From Escarpia spicata (lineage: Eukaryota; Annelida; Polychaeta; Sabellida; Siboglinidae), in NCBI GenBank assembly GCA_963995525.1, contig CAXEFP010000911.1, positions 143,001-207,000 of the forward strand: a DNA stretch of 64,000 nucleotides, read 5' to 3'. The position numbers were made by a program, and so were the translations under genes. Shown here piece after piece: positions 22,930-34,500 of this stretch. Under the pieces are notes generated by a model. It ran no database searches. It saw nothing but the letters and a program-made list of their open reading frames with translations, and had not been told where the DNA came from. Numbering within the stretch: the first letter of the stretch is position 1; every line of letters begins with the position of its first letter.

Positions 22930-25085
22930 ATATATTAGTGGCCGGATTAAATAGATTTTAGTCTTGGTCACAGATGTAACTGTCATCAACCAAGTCAACA
23001 TCTGAAGTGACCGCAGAATGATAATGAGAAACATCAAACTGGACGAAGAGGCTGAAAGGAGGAGGTTTCTAAACAAGAGAACAACAAGATTAGATACCAC
23101 ACAAATAGGAACAAGAAAGATTTAAATCCAACTCGAAGTATGTAATAAATTCGAGACACTACAAGAAATAGACGACTTCATCACCATGAGCGAAAACATC
23201 ACAACGATGGTCCAACGAAGTGCAACAAGGAACCAGCAAACAAGTGAATATGAGAATATCGTTACCAACATGAGCATTGATGAAGAAACAATGACAAATG
23301 ATGGTAAATGGTGATCATACAAAACAAATAGAGTACTTAGAAATATGCAAGACCATCAAAAGAAAATGAAGGACATCAGGAAGTACAAGAGACCATGAGA
23401 TCATAAGAGAAACAATTATGACATCAAAACCTGAAGAAAGCCAGAAGCCCTAAGCCGAGACAGATTGATTACAATTCTCGACAAGCAGGGTAGAGAAATA
23501 CAAGACCAAGATATGCTTATAAAACCAATACAGGAATTCTTCACCGAGCTATGCGACAGTGAACAGAGTACCATATTGCGCACCAACCCGAAAGAGGTAC
23601 CTGAGATAACACCATGGGGGGTGGAAGCAGTGCAAAAAGATATGAAGAATGGGAAGGCATCAATCAACGACCATGCAAACTTAGAAATATTAAAATATGG
23701 AGAAGACACCATCTTGAAGACACTGAGTAAGCTGTATGTATTAAATGCTTATCACAAAGACGAATATCCACCACATGGAAGAACGCAAAGATGGTGATAA
23801 TCTTCAAGAAGGAAAATAAGAAAGACTTAAAGAACTACATACCAATGTCTGCTATCAAACATCTACAAATTACTCACAAAAATACTAACGAATAGGCAAA
23901 AGAAGACAACCAATGAAAACCAACCACAAGAGCAAGCAGGATACAGAAACAGGTACTCAACGACAGACTACGTAATCGTCGTAAACCAACTGAAGGTGAA
24001 GTGCCGAGAATATAATATCCTGCTCTGCATCGCGTACGTGGACTAGATCGAGATGGCTTTTGATTCAATGCAAACTCAAACAATATTAACCTCCCTTAAA
24101 GAACACAGATAGAAGACGTGTATATTGAACTCCTGAAAAGATATCTAAACGAACAGCTCGATGATAGTCCACCTACACAAAAAGCAACAAGATCAACATC
24201 AAGAGAGGAGTATGACAGGTTGATACCATATTTCCCAAGCTGTTTCCGGCAACACTCGAAAGCATATTCCGAAGATTGACCTGGGAAACAAGAGTCTTGA
24301 GGATACACAAAATATATCTCAGTTACCATCGCTTTGCTGACAGCATAGCCATATGCCCTACTGCACTGCAAGAACCACAAAAAAGAGCTAGCTCAGATGA
24401 AAGTGAAAAACAAAGTCTGAAGATGAACATTTCGAAAACAAAAGTAATGCAAGAAAATGGCACATGAGTATGATCACGCAGATAGCGACCGTTGAAAGCT
24501 ACATCTACCTGGGACAGCGATACAGCATCAGACAAAAAAACAAAACGACGAGATTCAAAGAAGAATCACGGGCGGCTGAACAGCATTCGTGAAACACTGC
24601 GACATTTTCAAGGGTAACTTCGGAACATGCTTGATGAGACGAGTCTACAACTCATGCGTACTTCTAGTGATGACATACGGCACGGAAACATGGACACTCA
24701 CCAACCAGACAAAGAAAAAGCTAACAGCCCCGCAAACAAAGATGGCAAGACGTGCTAAACATCACATATTGGAAGAACAAGCAAACATCTGGGTAAGAGA
24801 GAAGTCAAAGGTAATAGACGTGATAGAACAAATCAGAAGACAGAAGTGCCCCCGGGCAGGGCAAATCAGTAGACTATGAGGTAACTGATGGAGATTGCGT
24901 ATCACTACCTGGAGAACCTAAGAAGGTAAATGATCTAGGAGAAGATCGGCGAGATGGTGGAGAGACGAACTAGACGAATCCTGGAAAGGCACCTTCTGGC
25001 AGAGGATAGACAGCTCGATATGGAAACAACATGCTGAGGCCTTCACTCAACCACAGGACACTATGGCTGCACAACGATGATGATG
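22930..25085 (+). mobile_element. Degraded LINE E in receptor intron, plus strand
   Basis: Plus-strand frames, broken at many points, give an RTE/L1-like RT: E-F-F-T-E-L-C-D at 23550, D-M-K-N-G-K-A at 23640, N-R-Q-K-K-T-T near 23890, Q-A-G-Y-R near 23935, a mutated F-D at 24060, C-V-L-L-V-M-T-Y-G-T-E-T-W at 24660 and an R-R-W-R-D-E-L-D C-terminus near 24960. It is antisense to the receptor and too decayed to act. Confidence 0.8.
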
Positions 25086-25879
25086 ATGAGATATATGGGT
25101 GACTAATTGACAACTGCGCAAATTAAGGTTTTTCAAACTCCTATCTTTTCAAATAAGTGAACACATTTTGCCCATATGTCATTGTATAATATCTATAGCA
25201 TATAAAATCGTCCATATCCACGCACTTCCCTACATATTGGGATTCAGGGAGGATAAAACGTTTAAACGTGTGGACCTTGGTATCATTACTGTCACATGCT
25301 TATGCTTCACCATGTAGTTCATGCAATACAATCTTTTTGCTTATTTTAAAATTATTTAAATCAAATTGTAGGCATATTTAAATGTTAGCAAATGAAAAAT
25401 GTACATGATAAATTCAATTTTTGCAGCACTTAATCAGACCAAAATTATTTATTGCAAACACATTTTAGTTGAAATGCTTTATTCTCAGAAAGAAATAGTT
25501 GTCATAGCAACATGATACATTAGCGTTTTAAAAAATATGCCGATATTTCAGGGAGAATTTAAAGTCTAAAATAGGTGCATATCCTGGTTAGTCCTGGTGT
25601 TGTTCTGGAAATTTAGGATTTCGTTGCATACCCCCACCAACATAGGTTTCTTGATATTTTCTTTATAACTGATCTACAAACTAATAATTTCCAAACTTTA
25701 ACCAAAGATTAAAGTGTCTGTTCTATAAGAAAAACGACGTTTATCACGAGTTGTTGGCAAAAATTCTCAGAAATAGCTGAAATCACAGAATATGCCATAA
25801 ATAAAATAATTTTACTTGAATCTCGTTATAAATGCTCGGGTAAATACATAAGTGAATGTACAACAGCATTGTAACATAA

Positions 25880-27310
25880 ATTTTCATAGGGCAGAATCAG
25901 ACTATTTAGGACAGTTAATTGTAACCCCGGAAATGGCAGCTAACAAAATGACGGCTATGAAGGATAAAAAATCACCTGGAGTGGATGGAATTCCGCCCAA
26001 ACTACTATTGGAAATTGTAGAACAAATTAGTATACCACTTGCAACAGTTTTCAACTTGTCATTAGAAGAGGGAGTGTATCCTTAAAGAACTACAGACCAG
26101 TGAGATTAACTTCAATGATTTGCAAATTATTAGAAAGACTAATTAAAGATCACATGGCGGATTTCCTTGTTAAACATAACTTGTTAAACCCATCTCAACA
26201 TGGGTTTCTAAAAGCGAGGTCATGCTTAACAAATATGTTATGTTTTTTGAAGATATCACTAAGTGGGTAGACGAGGGATCACCAGTAGATATCATCTACT
26301 TAGATTTTCAGAAAGCTTTCGACAAAGTGCCACATCAAAGATTATTGCTTAAATCTAAAGGCTCATGGAATAGGAAATGGTTTACTTAACTGGATAGAAA
26401 AATGGTTAATTGACAGAAGACAACGGGTAGTAGTTGATGGGGAGGCTTCAAACTGGAAATCAGTTTTGAGTGGGGTACCACAGGGATCAGTACTGGGACC
26501 AATATTATTCTTAATATATATCAACGATTTGGACAATGATATAACAAGGAAGGTGTTGAAATTTGTGGATGATTGTTTAGAAGGATTAAACGTGATGGAG
26601 ATGGACAGCATTTACAAGATGATCTTGACGGGTTGATAAAATGGTCTCAAAAATGGCAAATGTTGTTCAATTTTGGGAAATGTAAATGCCTCTACACAGG
26701 ACATGGGAATGAAGATATACAATGGGAGGTTCTGTACTAAGTACTATTGTAAAAGAAAAGGACTTACGGTTAACCATTAGTGCTGATATGAAGGTTTAAG
26801 AGCAGTGCGGTATTGCTGCTTCAAAGGGAAATCAAATCCTTGGATTAATTAGGCGAAACATAACGTATCAGGAAAAAGAGCTAATAATGCTGTACAAAAC
26901 AATAGTTAGGCCTCATTTAGAATATTGTATTCAAGCATGGAGGCCATATCGCAGGAAGGACATAGATATGCTAGAAAGAGTGCAGAGGAGAGCAACTCAA
27001 ATTATATCAAAACTGAGGGACCTTAGTTACGAAGTACGCCTAAAATGTGGTTTAACAACGCTAGAGACCAGGAGATTGAGAGGAGATCGGATAGAAGTGT
27101 TTAATATATTGAATGGTTATGAAAATTTTGATTGAAATATTTTTTCTCAGTTAAGAAAGATAGAAGGACCAGAGGACATGAAATTAGTAAAGGAGCAGTG
27201 TAGATTAGATATAAGAAAGTTCTCATTCTCACAAAGTATTGTAAATGAATGGAACAGATTATGTACTGATTGTGTTGGTGCTATTATCGTAAATATATTT
27301 TAAAATAAAA
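25880..27310 (+). mobile_element. 5'-truncated CR1/L2-like LINE F in receptor intron
   Basis: Plus-strand frames show K-S-P-G-V-D-G-I-P, R-P-V-R-L-T-S, Y-L-D-F-Q-K-A-F-D (motif A), G-V-P-Q-G-S-V-L-G-P (motif B), a K-F-V-D-D motif C, Y-K-T-I-V-R-P-H-L-E-Y and L-E-R-V-Q-R-R-A-T, ending in the usual F-S-x-x-x-V-N-E-W-N-R-L. The endonuclease is absent. Frameshifts at about 26085, 26230, 26380 and 26700 inactivate it. Confidence 0.85.
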
Positions 27311-27763
27311 TTGACACGTACCATAAAAAGGTGGGATTCACGTAGATAAAAAATATTGTACTCTCGATAAGCCAAAAGGCTTCCTTGTCCACATGCCATC
27401 TAGAGTTAATTTTCTGGTTGGCAATCTTGTTAAATCATTTGCAAAGGTATTCTTATGCGTAGGACTCTTCAAAGCAGTTTGCTTCACTCCCTGGCAAACC
27501 TGTTCATTGCAAAACCAATTTGATTTTTAGCCATGTTACAATTACTGCACGAAGGCGATTATTTATTCATTCATTTATATGCATTATTTGTTTGTACATA
27601 TACTTATGTTTTAAATACATATATTCCACCAGAAGAAACTAAATTGGCATTACTTAAAATTGAATGTGATTTCAAAAATACCATGAATTGACACTAGTGC
27701 CAGGAATAAGAAGACGTTACATCATGTATGTAGTACAAATATAATAACGATTCTGATCAAATA

Positions 27764-27862
27764 CTCACCATTCACCGTCATTCTTTGTTACTCCTTTAGA
27801 GGAGGAAACTATGTGAACAAACACTTTGTTAGCAGAAGAATAGCTCCCCTTGTACCAGAACA
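27764..27862 (-). pseudogene. Truncated duplicate of the V-type Ig exon
   Basis: The minus strand repeats the middle of the 27888-28226 exon (W-Y-K-G, then V-F-V-H and V-S), then jumps directly to its 3' end (G-E-W and the same GTGAGTATTTGATCAGAATC donor context). About half of the domain, including the second cysteine, is missing. The acceptor side is absent. It is a partial tandem exon duplication with an internal deletion, unlikely to be spliced in. Confidence 0.75.
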
Positions 27863-27887
27863 CGTATGATTCTGATCAAATACTCAC

Positions 27888-28226
27888 CATTCACCGGTAG
27901 TGTTGCTTGGTTGTTCTCACTATTAATTTCACAAAAATAAAAGTCTTCGTCTGATAAAACTGTGTTGTTAATGTAGAGTTCGTAAAAACCATTAAACATT
28001 CGTGCCACCACAGTTCTGTTAGAGAAGTAATTCTTTTTTGATTGTTTATGGATGGAAACTTTGTGGATGAATACTCTGTAATCAAGACTATCACTGCGCC
28101 CCTTGAACCAGTACACTCGTGTGACAGTCTTACTCTTGTCTAGATAGCTGCATCTCAACAGGGCTCCTTCTCCCACCCAAGTCTCAGGCGGAACATCCAA
28201 TCTCACATTGCTCGAACTGGTACACA
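27888..28226 (-). CDS. Receptor exon: N-terminal V-type Ig domain
   Basis: A 339-base exon (113 codons), phase 1 in and out. The acceptor is CTTTACTTTCAG and the donor GTGAGTATTT. It has the Ig cysteines in L-L-R-C-S-Y and Y-F-C-E-I, the core Trp in V-Y-W-F-K-G, and a late D-E-D-x-Y-x-C turn, with a long V-like middle. It is the first Ig domain found and probably the ligand-facing one. A truncated duplicate lies just downstream at 27764-27862. Confidence 0.88.
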
Positions 28227-28519
28227 CTGAAAGTAAAGAGTAAAACATTTTTATCTCATCACTTCCAACTATAATAGCATACATCTATACAAGTTATGTG
28301 TGAGTATGTTAACACTTTCCTCCTAGTTGGCTTGCATTGTGGCACCAACCTCTTATGGATTAATCTACCCCATGGAATAAAACCAATGTCTTTATTTGTT
28401 TAGAAATTCCCCATTTGCTGAGGGTTTCAATCAATCTCAGAATTTATACCAAATGTCACCGATGGCCGATAATCACTTGTTCACAATGTTATGCATGGTT
28501 TCTGTGATTGTTTGGACCT

Positions 28520-31500
28520 ACATAACTGGTCCCTGTGAGGTGTGACACTGTGAACTGTGTGTCACTGTGAGATATGAGGTGTGTCACTGTGAGGTGTGTG
28601 TCATTGTGAGGTGTGTCACTTTGAGGTGTGTGTAATTGTGAGGTGTGTCACTGTGAGGAGTGTCACTTTGCAGTGATAGGTCACATATGTGCGTCACTTT
28701 GAGGTGTGTCACTTTGCTGTGAAAGGTCACATGTGTGTTACTGTGAGGTGTTGTCACTGCAAAGTGTGTCACTTTACTGTGACCGGTCATATGTGTGTCA
28801 CTGTGAAGTGTGTCACTTTGCTGTGAGAGGTCACATATGTGTGTCAATGCAAGGTGTATGTCACTGTGAGGTCTTGTCACTGTGAAGTGTGACACATTGC
28901 GGTGACAGGTCACATATATGTGTCACTGTGAGGTGTATATCACTGTGAGGTGCTTGCCATGGTGAGGTTTGTGTCATTCTTAAGTGTAAGTGTAACTGTG
29001 AGGTGTACGACACTGTGAAGTATGTGTAAATGTGAGGTATGTGTCACTGTGAAGTGTGTGTCACTGTGAGTTGCGTGTCACTGAGAGGTGTATGTCACTG
29101 TGAGGTGTGTGTCATTGTGAGGTGTGTTTCATGGTGAGGTGTGTGTCACTGTTAGGTGTGTGTCACTGTGAAGTGTATGTCACGGTGAGGTGCTTGCCAC
29201 AGTGAGGTTTGTGTCACTGTGAGGTGTGTCACTGTGAGATGTGTGTCACTATGAAGTGTGTGTCACTGTGAGGTGTGTGTCACTGTGAAGTGTGTGTCAC
29301 TGTAAGGTGTGTGTCACTGTGAAGTGTGTGTCACTGTGAGGTGTGTCACTTTGAGGTGTGTATAATTGTGATGTGTGTCAATGTGAGGTGCATGTCACTG
29401 TGAGGTGTGTCACATTGCTGTGACAGGTCACATATGTGTGTCACTGTCAGGTGTATCTCAATGTAAGATGTGTCACTTTAGTGTGATAGGTCACATATAT
29501 GTGTCACTGTGAGGTGTATGTCATTGTGAGGTGTCATTTTGCTGTGACAGGTCACATATGTGTGTCAATGTGAGGTGTATGTCACTGTGAGGTGTGTCAT
29601 TTTGTTGTGACACATCACATGTGTGTCACTGTGAGGTATTGGCACTGTGAAGTGTGTCACTTTGCTGTGAGAGGTCACATATGTGTGTCACTGCAAGGTG
29701 TATGCCACTGAGAGGTTGTGTCACTGTGAATTGTGACACTTTGTGGTTACAGGTCACATATATGTGTCACTTTGATGAGTATTTCACTGTGAGGTGCTTG
29801 CCAAGGTGAGGTTTGTGTAACTATGAGGTGTGTGTCATTGTGAGGTGTCACCGTGAGGTGCATGTCACTGTGACGAGTGTCACTTTGCTGTGATAGGTCA
29901 CATTTGTGTATCAATGTGAGGTGTGTCACTTTGCTTTGACAGGTCACATGTGTATCAGTGTGAGGTGTTGTCACTGTGAAGTGTGTCACTTTGCTGTGCT
30001 AGGTCAAATATGTGTGTCAATGCAAGGTGTATGTCACTGTGAGGTGTGTCACATTGCTGTGACAGGTCACATATGTGTGTCACTGTCAGGTGTATCTCAA
30101 TGTAAGATATGTCACTTTAGGGTGAGAGGTCACATATGTGTGTCACTGTCAGGTGTGTCATTTTGCTGTGACAGGTCACATATGTGTGTCACTGTGAGAT
30201 GCATGTCACTGTGAGGTGTGTCATTTTGTTGTGACAGGTCACACGTGTGTCACTGTGAGGTATTGGCACTGTGAAGTGTGTCACTTTGCTGTGAGAGGTC
30301 ACACGTGTGTGTCACTGCAAGGTGTATGCCACTGAGAGGTTGTGTCACTGTGAAGTGTGACACTTTGCGGAGACAGGTCACATATATGTGTCACTTTGAG
30401 GAGTATGTCACTGTGAGGTGCTTGCCAAGGTGAGTTTTGTGACACTATGAGGTGTGTGTCATTGTGAGGTGTATGTCACTGTGACGAGTGTCACTTTGCT
30501 GTGATAGGTCACATATGTGTATCAATGTGAGGTGTGTCACTTTGCTTTGACAGGTCACATGTGTGTCACTGTGAAGTGTGTCACTTTGCTGTGATAGGTC
30601 AAAAATGTGTGTCAATGCAAGGTGTATGTCACTGTGAGGTGTGTCACATTGCTGTGACAGGTCACATATGTGTGTCACTGTCAGGTGTATCTCAATGTAA
30701 GATATGTCACTTTAGGGTGAGAGGTCACATATGCGTGTCACTGTGAGGTGTATTTCACTGTGAGTTGTGTCATTTTGCTGTGACTGGTCACATGTGTGTC
30801 ACTGTGAGGTATTGGCACAGTGAAGTGTGACACTTTGCAGTGACAGGTCACATATATATGTCACTGTGAGAAGTATATCACTGTGAGGTGCTTGCCACGG
30901 TGAGGTTTGTGTCACTATGAGGTGTGTGTCATTGTGAGGTGTGTCACTGTGAGGTGTATGTCACTGTGACAAGTGTCACTTTGCTGTGATAGGTCACATA
31001 TGTGTGTCAATGTGAGGTGTGTCACTTTGCTTTGACAGGTCACATGTGTGTCACTGTGAGTTGTTGTCACTGCAAATTGTGTCACTTTACTGTGACCGGT
31101 CATATGTGTGTTACTGTGAGGTGGTGTCACTGTGAAGTGTGTCACTTTGTTGTGAGAGGTCACATATGTGTGTCAATGCAAGGTGTATGTCACTGTGAGG
31201 TCGTGTCACTGTGAAGTGTGACACATTGCGGTGACAAGTCACATATATGTGTCATTGTGAGGTGTATATCACTGTGAGGTGCTTGCCATGGTGAGGTTTG
31301 TGTCACTGTGAAGTGTGACACTGTGAGTTGTGTGTCACTGTGAAGTGTATGTCACTGTGAGGTGTGTGTAATTCTGAAGTGTATGTGTCACTGTGAGGTG
31401 TACGACGCTGTGAAATATGTGTCAATGTGAGGTATGTGTCACTGAGAGGTGTGTGTCACTGTGAGGTGTGTGTCATTGTGAGGTGTTTCATGGTGAGGTG

Positions 31501-34500
31501 TGTGTCACTGTGAGGTGTGTGTCACTGTGAGGTGTGTCACTTTGAGGTGTGTGTAATTGTGATGTGTGTCAATGTGAGGTGCATGTCACTGTGAGGTGTG
31601 TCATATTGCTGTGACAGGTCAGATATGTGTGTCACTGTCAGGTGTATCTCAATGTAAGATATGTCACTTTAGTGTGAGAGGTCACATATGTGTGTCACTG
31701 TGAGGTGTATGTCACTGTGAAGTGTGTCATTTTGTTGTGTGTCATTTTGTTGTGACAGGTCACATGTTTGTCACTGTGAGGTATTGGCACTGTGAAGTGT
31801 GTCACTTTGCTGTGAGAGGTCACATATGTGTGTCAATGTGAGGTGTATGTCACTGTTAGGTGTGTCATTTTGTTGTGACAGGTCACATGTGTGTCACTGT
31901 GAGGTATTGGTACTGTGAAGTGTGTCACTTTGCTGTGAGAGGTCACATATGTGTGTCACTGCAAGGTTTATGCCACTGAGAGGTTGTGTCACTGTGAAGT
32001 GTGACACTTTGTGGTTACAGGTCACATATATGTGTCACTTTGAGGAGTATGTCACTGTGAGGTGCTTGCCGAGGTTTGTGTCACTATGAGGTGTGTGTCA
32101 TTGTGAGGTGTGTCACCGTGAGGTGCATGTCACTGTGACGAGTGTCACGTTGCTGTGATAGGTCACATATGTGTATAAATGTGAAGTGTGTCACTTTGCT
32201 GTGAGAGGTCACATATGTGGGTCACTGCAAGGTTTATGCCACTGAGAGGTTGTGTGACTGTGAAGTGTGACACTTTGTGGTTACAGGTCACATATATGTG
32301 TCACTTTGAGGAGTATGTCACTGTGAGGTGCTTGCCGAGGTTTTTGTCACTATGAGGTGTGTGTCATTGTGAGGAGTGTCACCGTGAGGTGCATGTCACT
32401 GTGACGAGTGTCACTTTGCTGTGATAGGTTTTTGCCACTGAGAGGTTGTGTCACTGTGAAGTGTGACACTTTGTGATTACAGGTCACATATACGTGTCAC
32501 TTTGAGGAGTATGTCACTGTGAGGTGCTTGCCGAGGTTTGTGTCACTATGAGGTGTGTGTCATTGTGAGGTGTGTCACCGTGAGGTGCATGTCACTGTGA
32601 CGAGTGTCACGTTGCTGTGATAGGTCACATATGTGTATAAATGTGATGTGTGTCACTTTGCTTTGACAGGTCACATGTGCATCACTGTGAGGTGTTGTCA
32701 CTGTGAAGTGTATCACTTTGCTGTGATAGGTCAAATATGTGTGTCAATGCAAGGTGTATGTAACTGTGAGGTGTGTGTCACTGTTATGTGTGTGTCACTG
32801 TGAAGTGTATGTCACTGTGAGGTGCTTGCCATGGTGAGGTATGTGTCACTGTGAGGTGTGTCACTATGAAGGAAGTGTGTGTCACTGTGAAGTGTTTGTC
32901 ACTGTGAGGTGTGTGTCATTGTCAGGTGTGTCATTTTGAAGTGTGTGTAATTGTGATGTGTGTCAATGTGAGGTGCATGTCACTGTGAGGTGTGTCACAT
33001 TGCTGTGACAGGTCACATATGTGTGTCACTGTCAGGTTTATCTCAATATAAGATGTGTCACTTTGCTGTGAGAGGTCACATATGCGTGTCACTGTGAGGT
33101 GTATGTCACTGTGAGTTGTGTCATTTTGCTGTGACTGGTCACATGTGTGTCACTGTGAGGTATTGGCACAGTGAAGTGTGACATTTTGCAGTGACAGGTC
33201 ACATATATGTGTCACTGTGAGAAGTATATCACTGTGAGGTGCTTGCCACGGTGAGGTTTGTGTCACTATGAGGTGTGTGTCATTGTGAGGTGTATGTCAC
33301 TGTGACAAGTGTCACTTTGCTGTGATAGGTCACATATGTGTGTCAATGTGAGGTGTGTCACTTTGCTTTGACAGGTCACATGTGTGTCACTGCAAAGTGT
33401 GTCATTTTACTGTGACCGGTCATATGTGTGTTACTGTGAGGTGGTGTCACTGTGAAGTGTGTTACTTTGTTGTGAGAGGTTACATATGTGTGTCAATGCA
33501 AGGTGTATATCACTGTGAGGTCATGTCACTGTGAAGTGTGACACATTGCGGTGACAAATCACATATATGTGTCATTGTGAGGTGTGTGTCACTGTGAGGT
33601 GTGTGTCATTGTGAGGTGTGACTCATGGTGAGGTGTGTGTCACTGTGACGTGTGTGTCACTGTTAGGTATGTGTCATTGTGAAGTATATGTCAAGGTGAG
33701 GTGCTTGCCACGGTGAGGTTTGTGTCACTGTGAGGTGTGTTACTGTGAGATGTGTGTCACTATGAAGAGTGTGTCACTGTGAGGTGTGTGTCATTGTCAG
33801 GGGTGTCATTTTGAGGTGTGTGTAATTGTGATGTGTGTCAATGTGAGGTGCATGTCACTGTGAGGTGTGTCACATTGCTGTGACAGATCACATATGTGTG
33901 TCACTGTCAGGTTTATCTCAATATATACGATGTGTCACTTTGATGTGAGAGGTCACATAAGCGTGTCACTTTGAGGTGTATGTTACTGTGACAGGTCACA
34001 TACGTGTGTCAATGTGAGGTGTATGTCACTGTTAGGTGTGTCATTTTGTTATGACAGGTCACATGTGTGTCACTCTAAGGTATTGGCACTGTGAAGTGTG
34101 TCACTTTGCTGTGAGAGGTCACATATGTGTGTCACTGCAAGGTTTATGCCACTGAGAGGTTGTGTCACTGTGAAGTGTGACACTTTGTGGTTACAGGTCA
34201 CATATATGTGTCACTTTGAGTAGTATGTCACGTTGAGGTGCTTGCCGCTGTGGGGTTTGTGTCACTGTGAGGTGTGTCACTGTGAGATGTGTGTCACTAT
34301 GAAGTGTGTGTCACTGTGAGGTGTGTGTGACTGTGAAGTGTGTGTGACTGTAAGGTGTGTGTCACTGTGAAGTGTATGTCACTGTGAGGTGTGTGTCACT
34401 GTGAGGTGTGTCACTTTGAGGTGTGTATAATTGTGATGTGTGTCAATGTGAGGTGCATGTCACTGTGAGGTGTGTCACATTGCTGTGACAGATCACATAT

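Larger units (their letters stand above)
8458..28226 (-). other. Immunoglobulin/FN3 transmembrane receptor gene (12 exons seen)
   Basis: Twelve minus-strand exons with GT-AG borders chain without a phase conflict: V-type Ig, four further Ig domains, two FN3 domains, a transmembrane exon and four cytoplasmic exons ending in a stop. All extracellular domain exons are flanked by phase-1 introns, the classic symmetric Ig/FN3 arrangement. The mature part is about 850 residues. The tail carries Y-Q-E-L, Y-A-R-I, Y-E-N-I, Y-V-N-T and Y-A-E-V, so phosphotyrosine signalling or endocytic sorting is likely. The overall plan resembles CD22-like or nephrin-like adhesion and immune receptors, but no named orthologue is recognised. 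No signal-peptide exon was found. It should lie upstream, perhaps beyond the satellite at 28520-37530. Confidence 0.85.
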
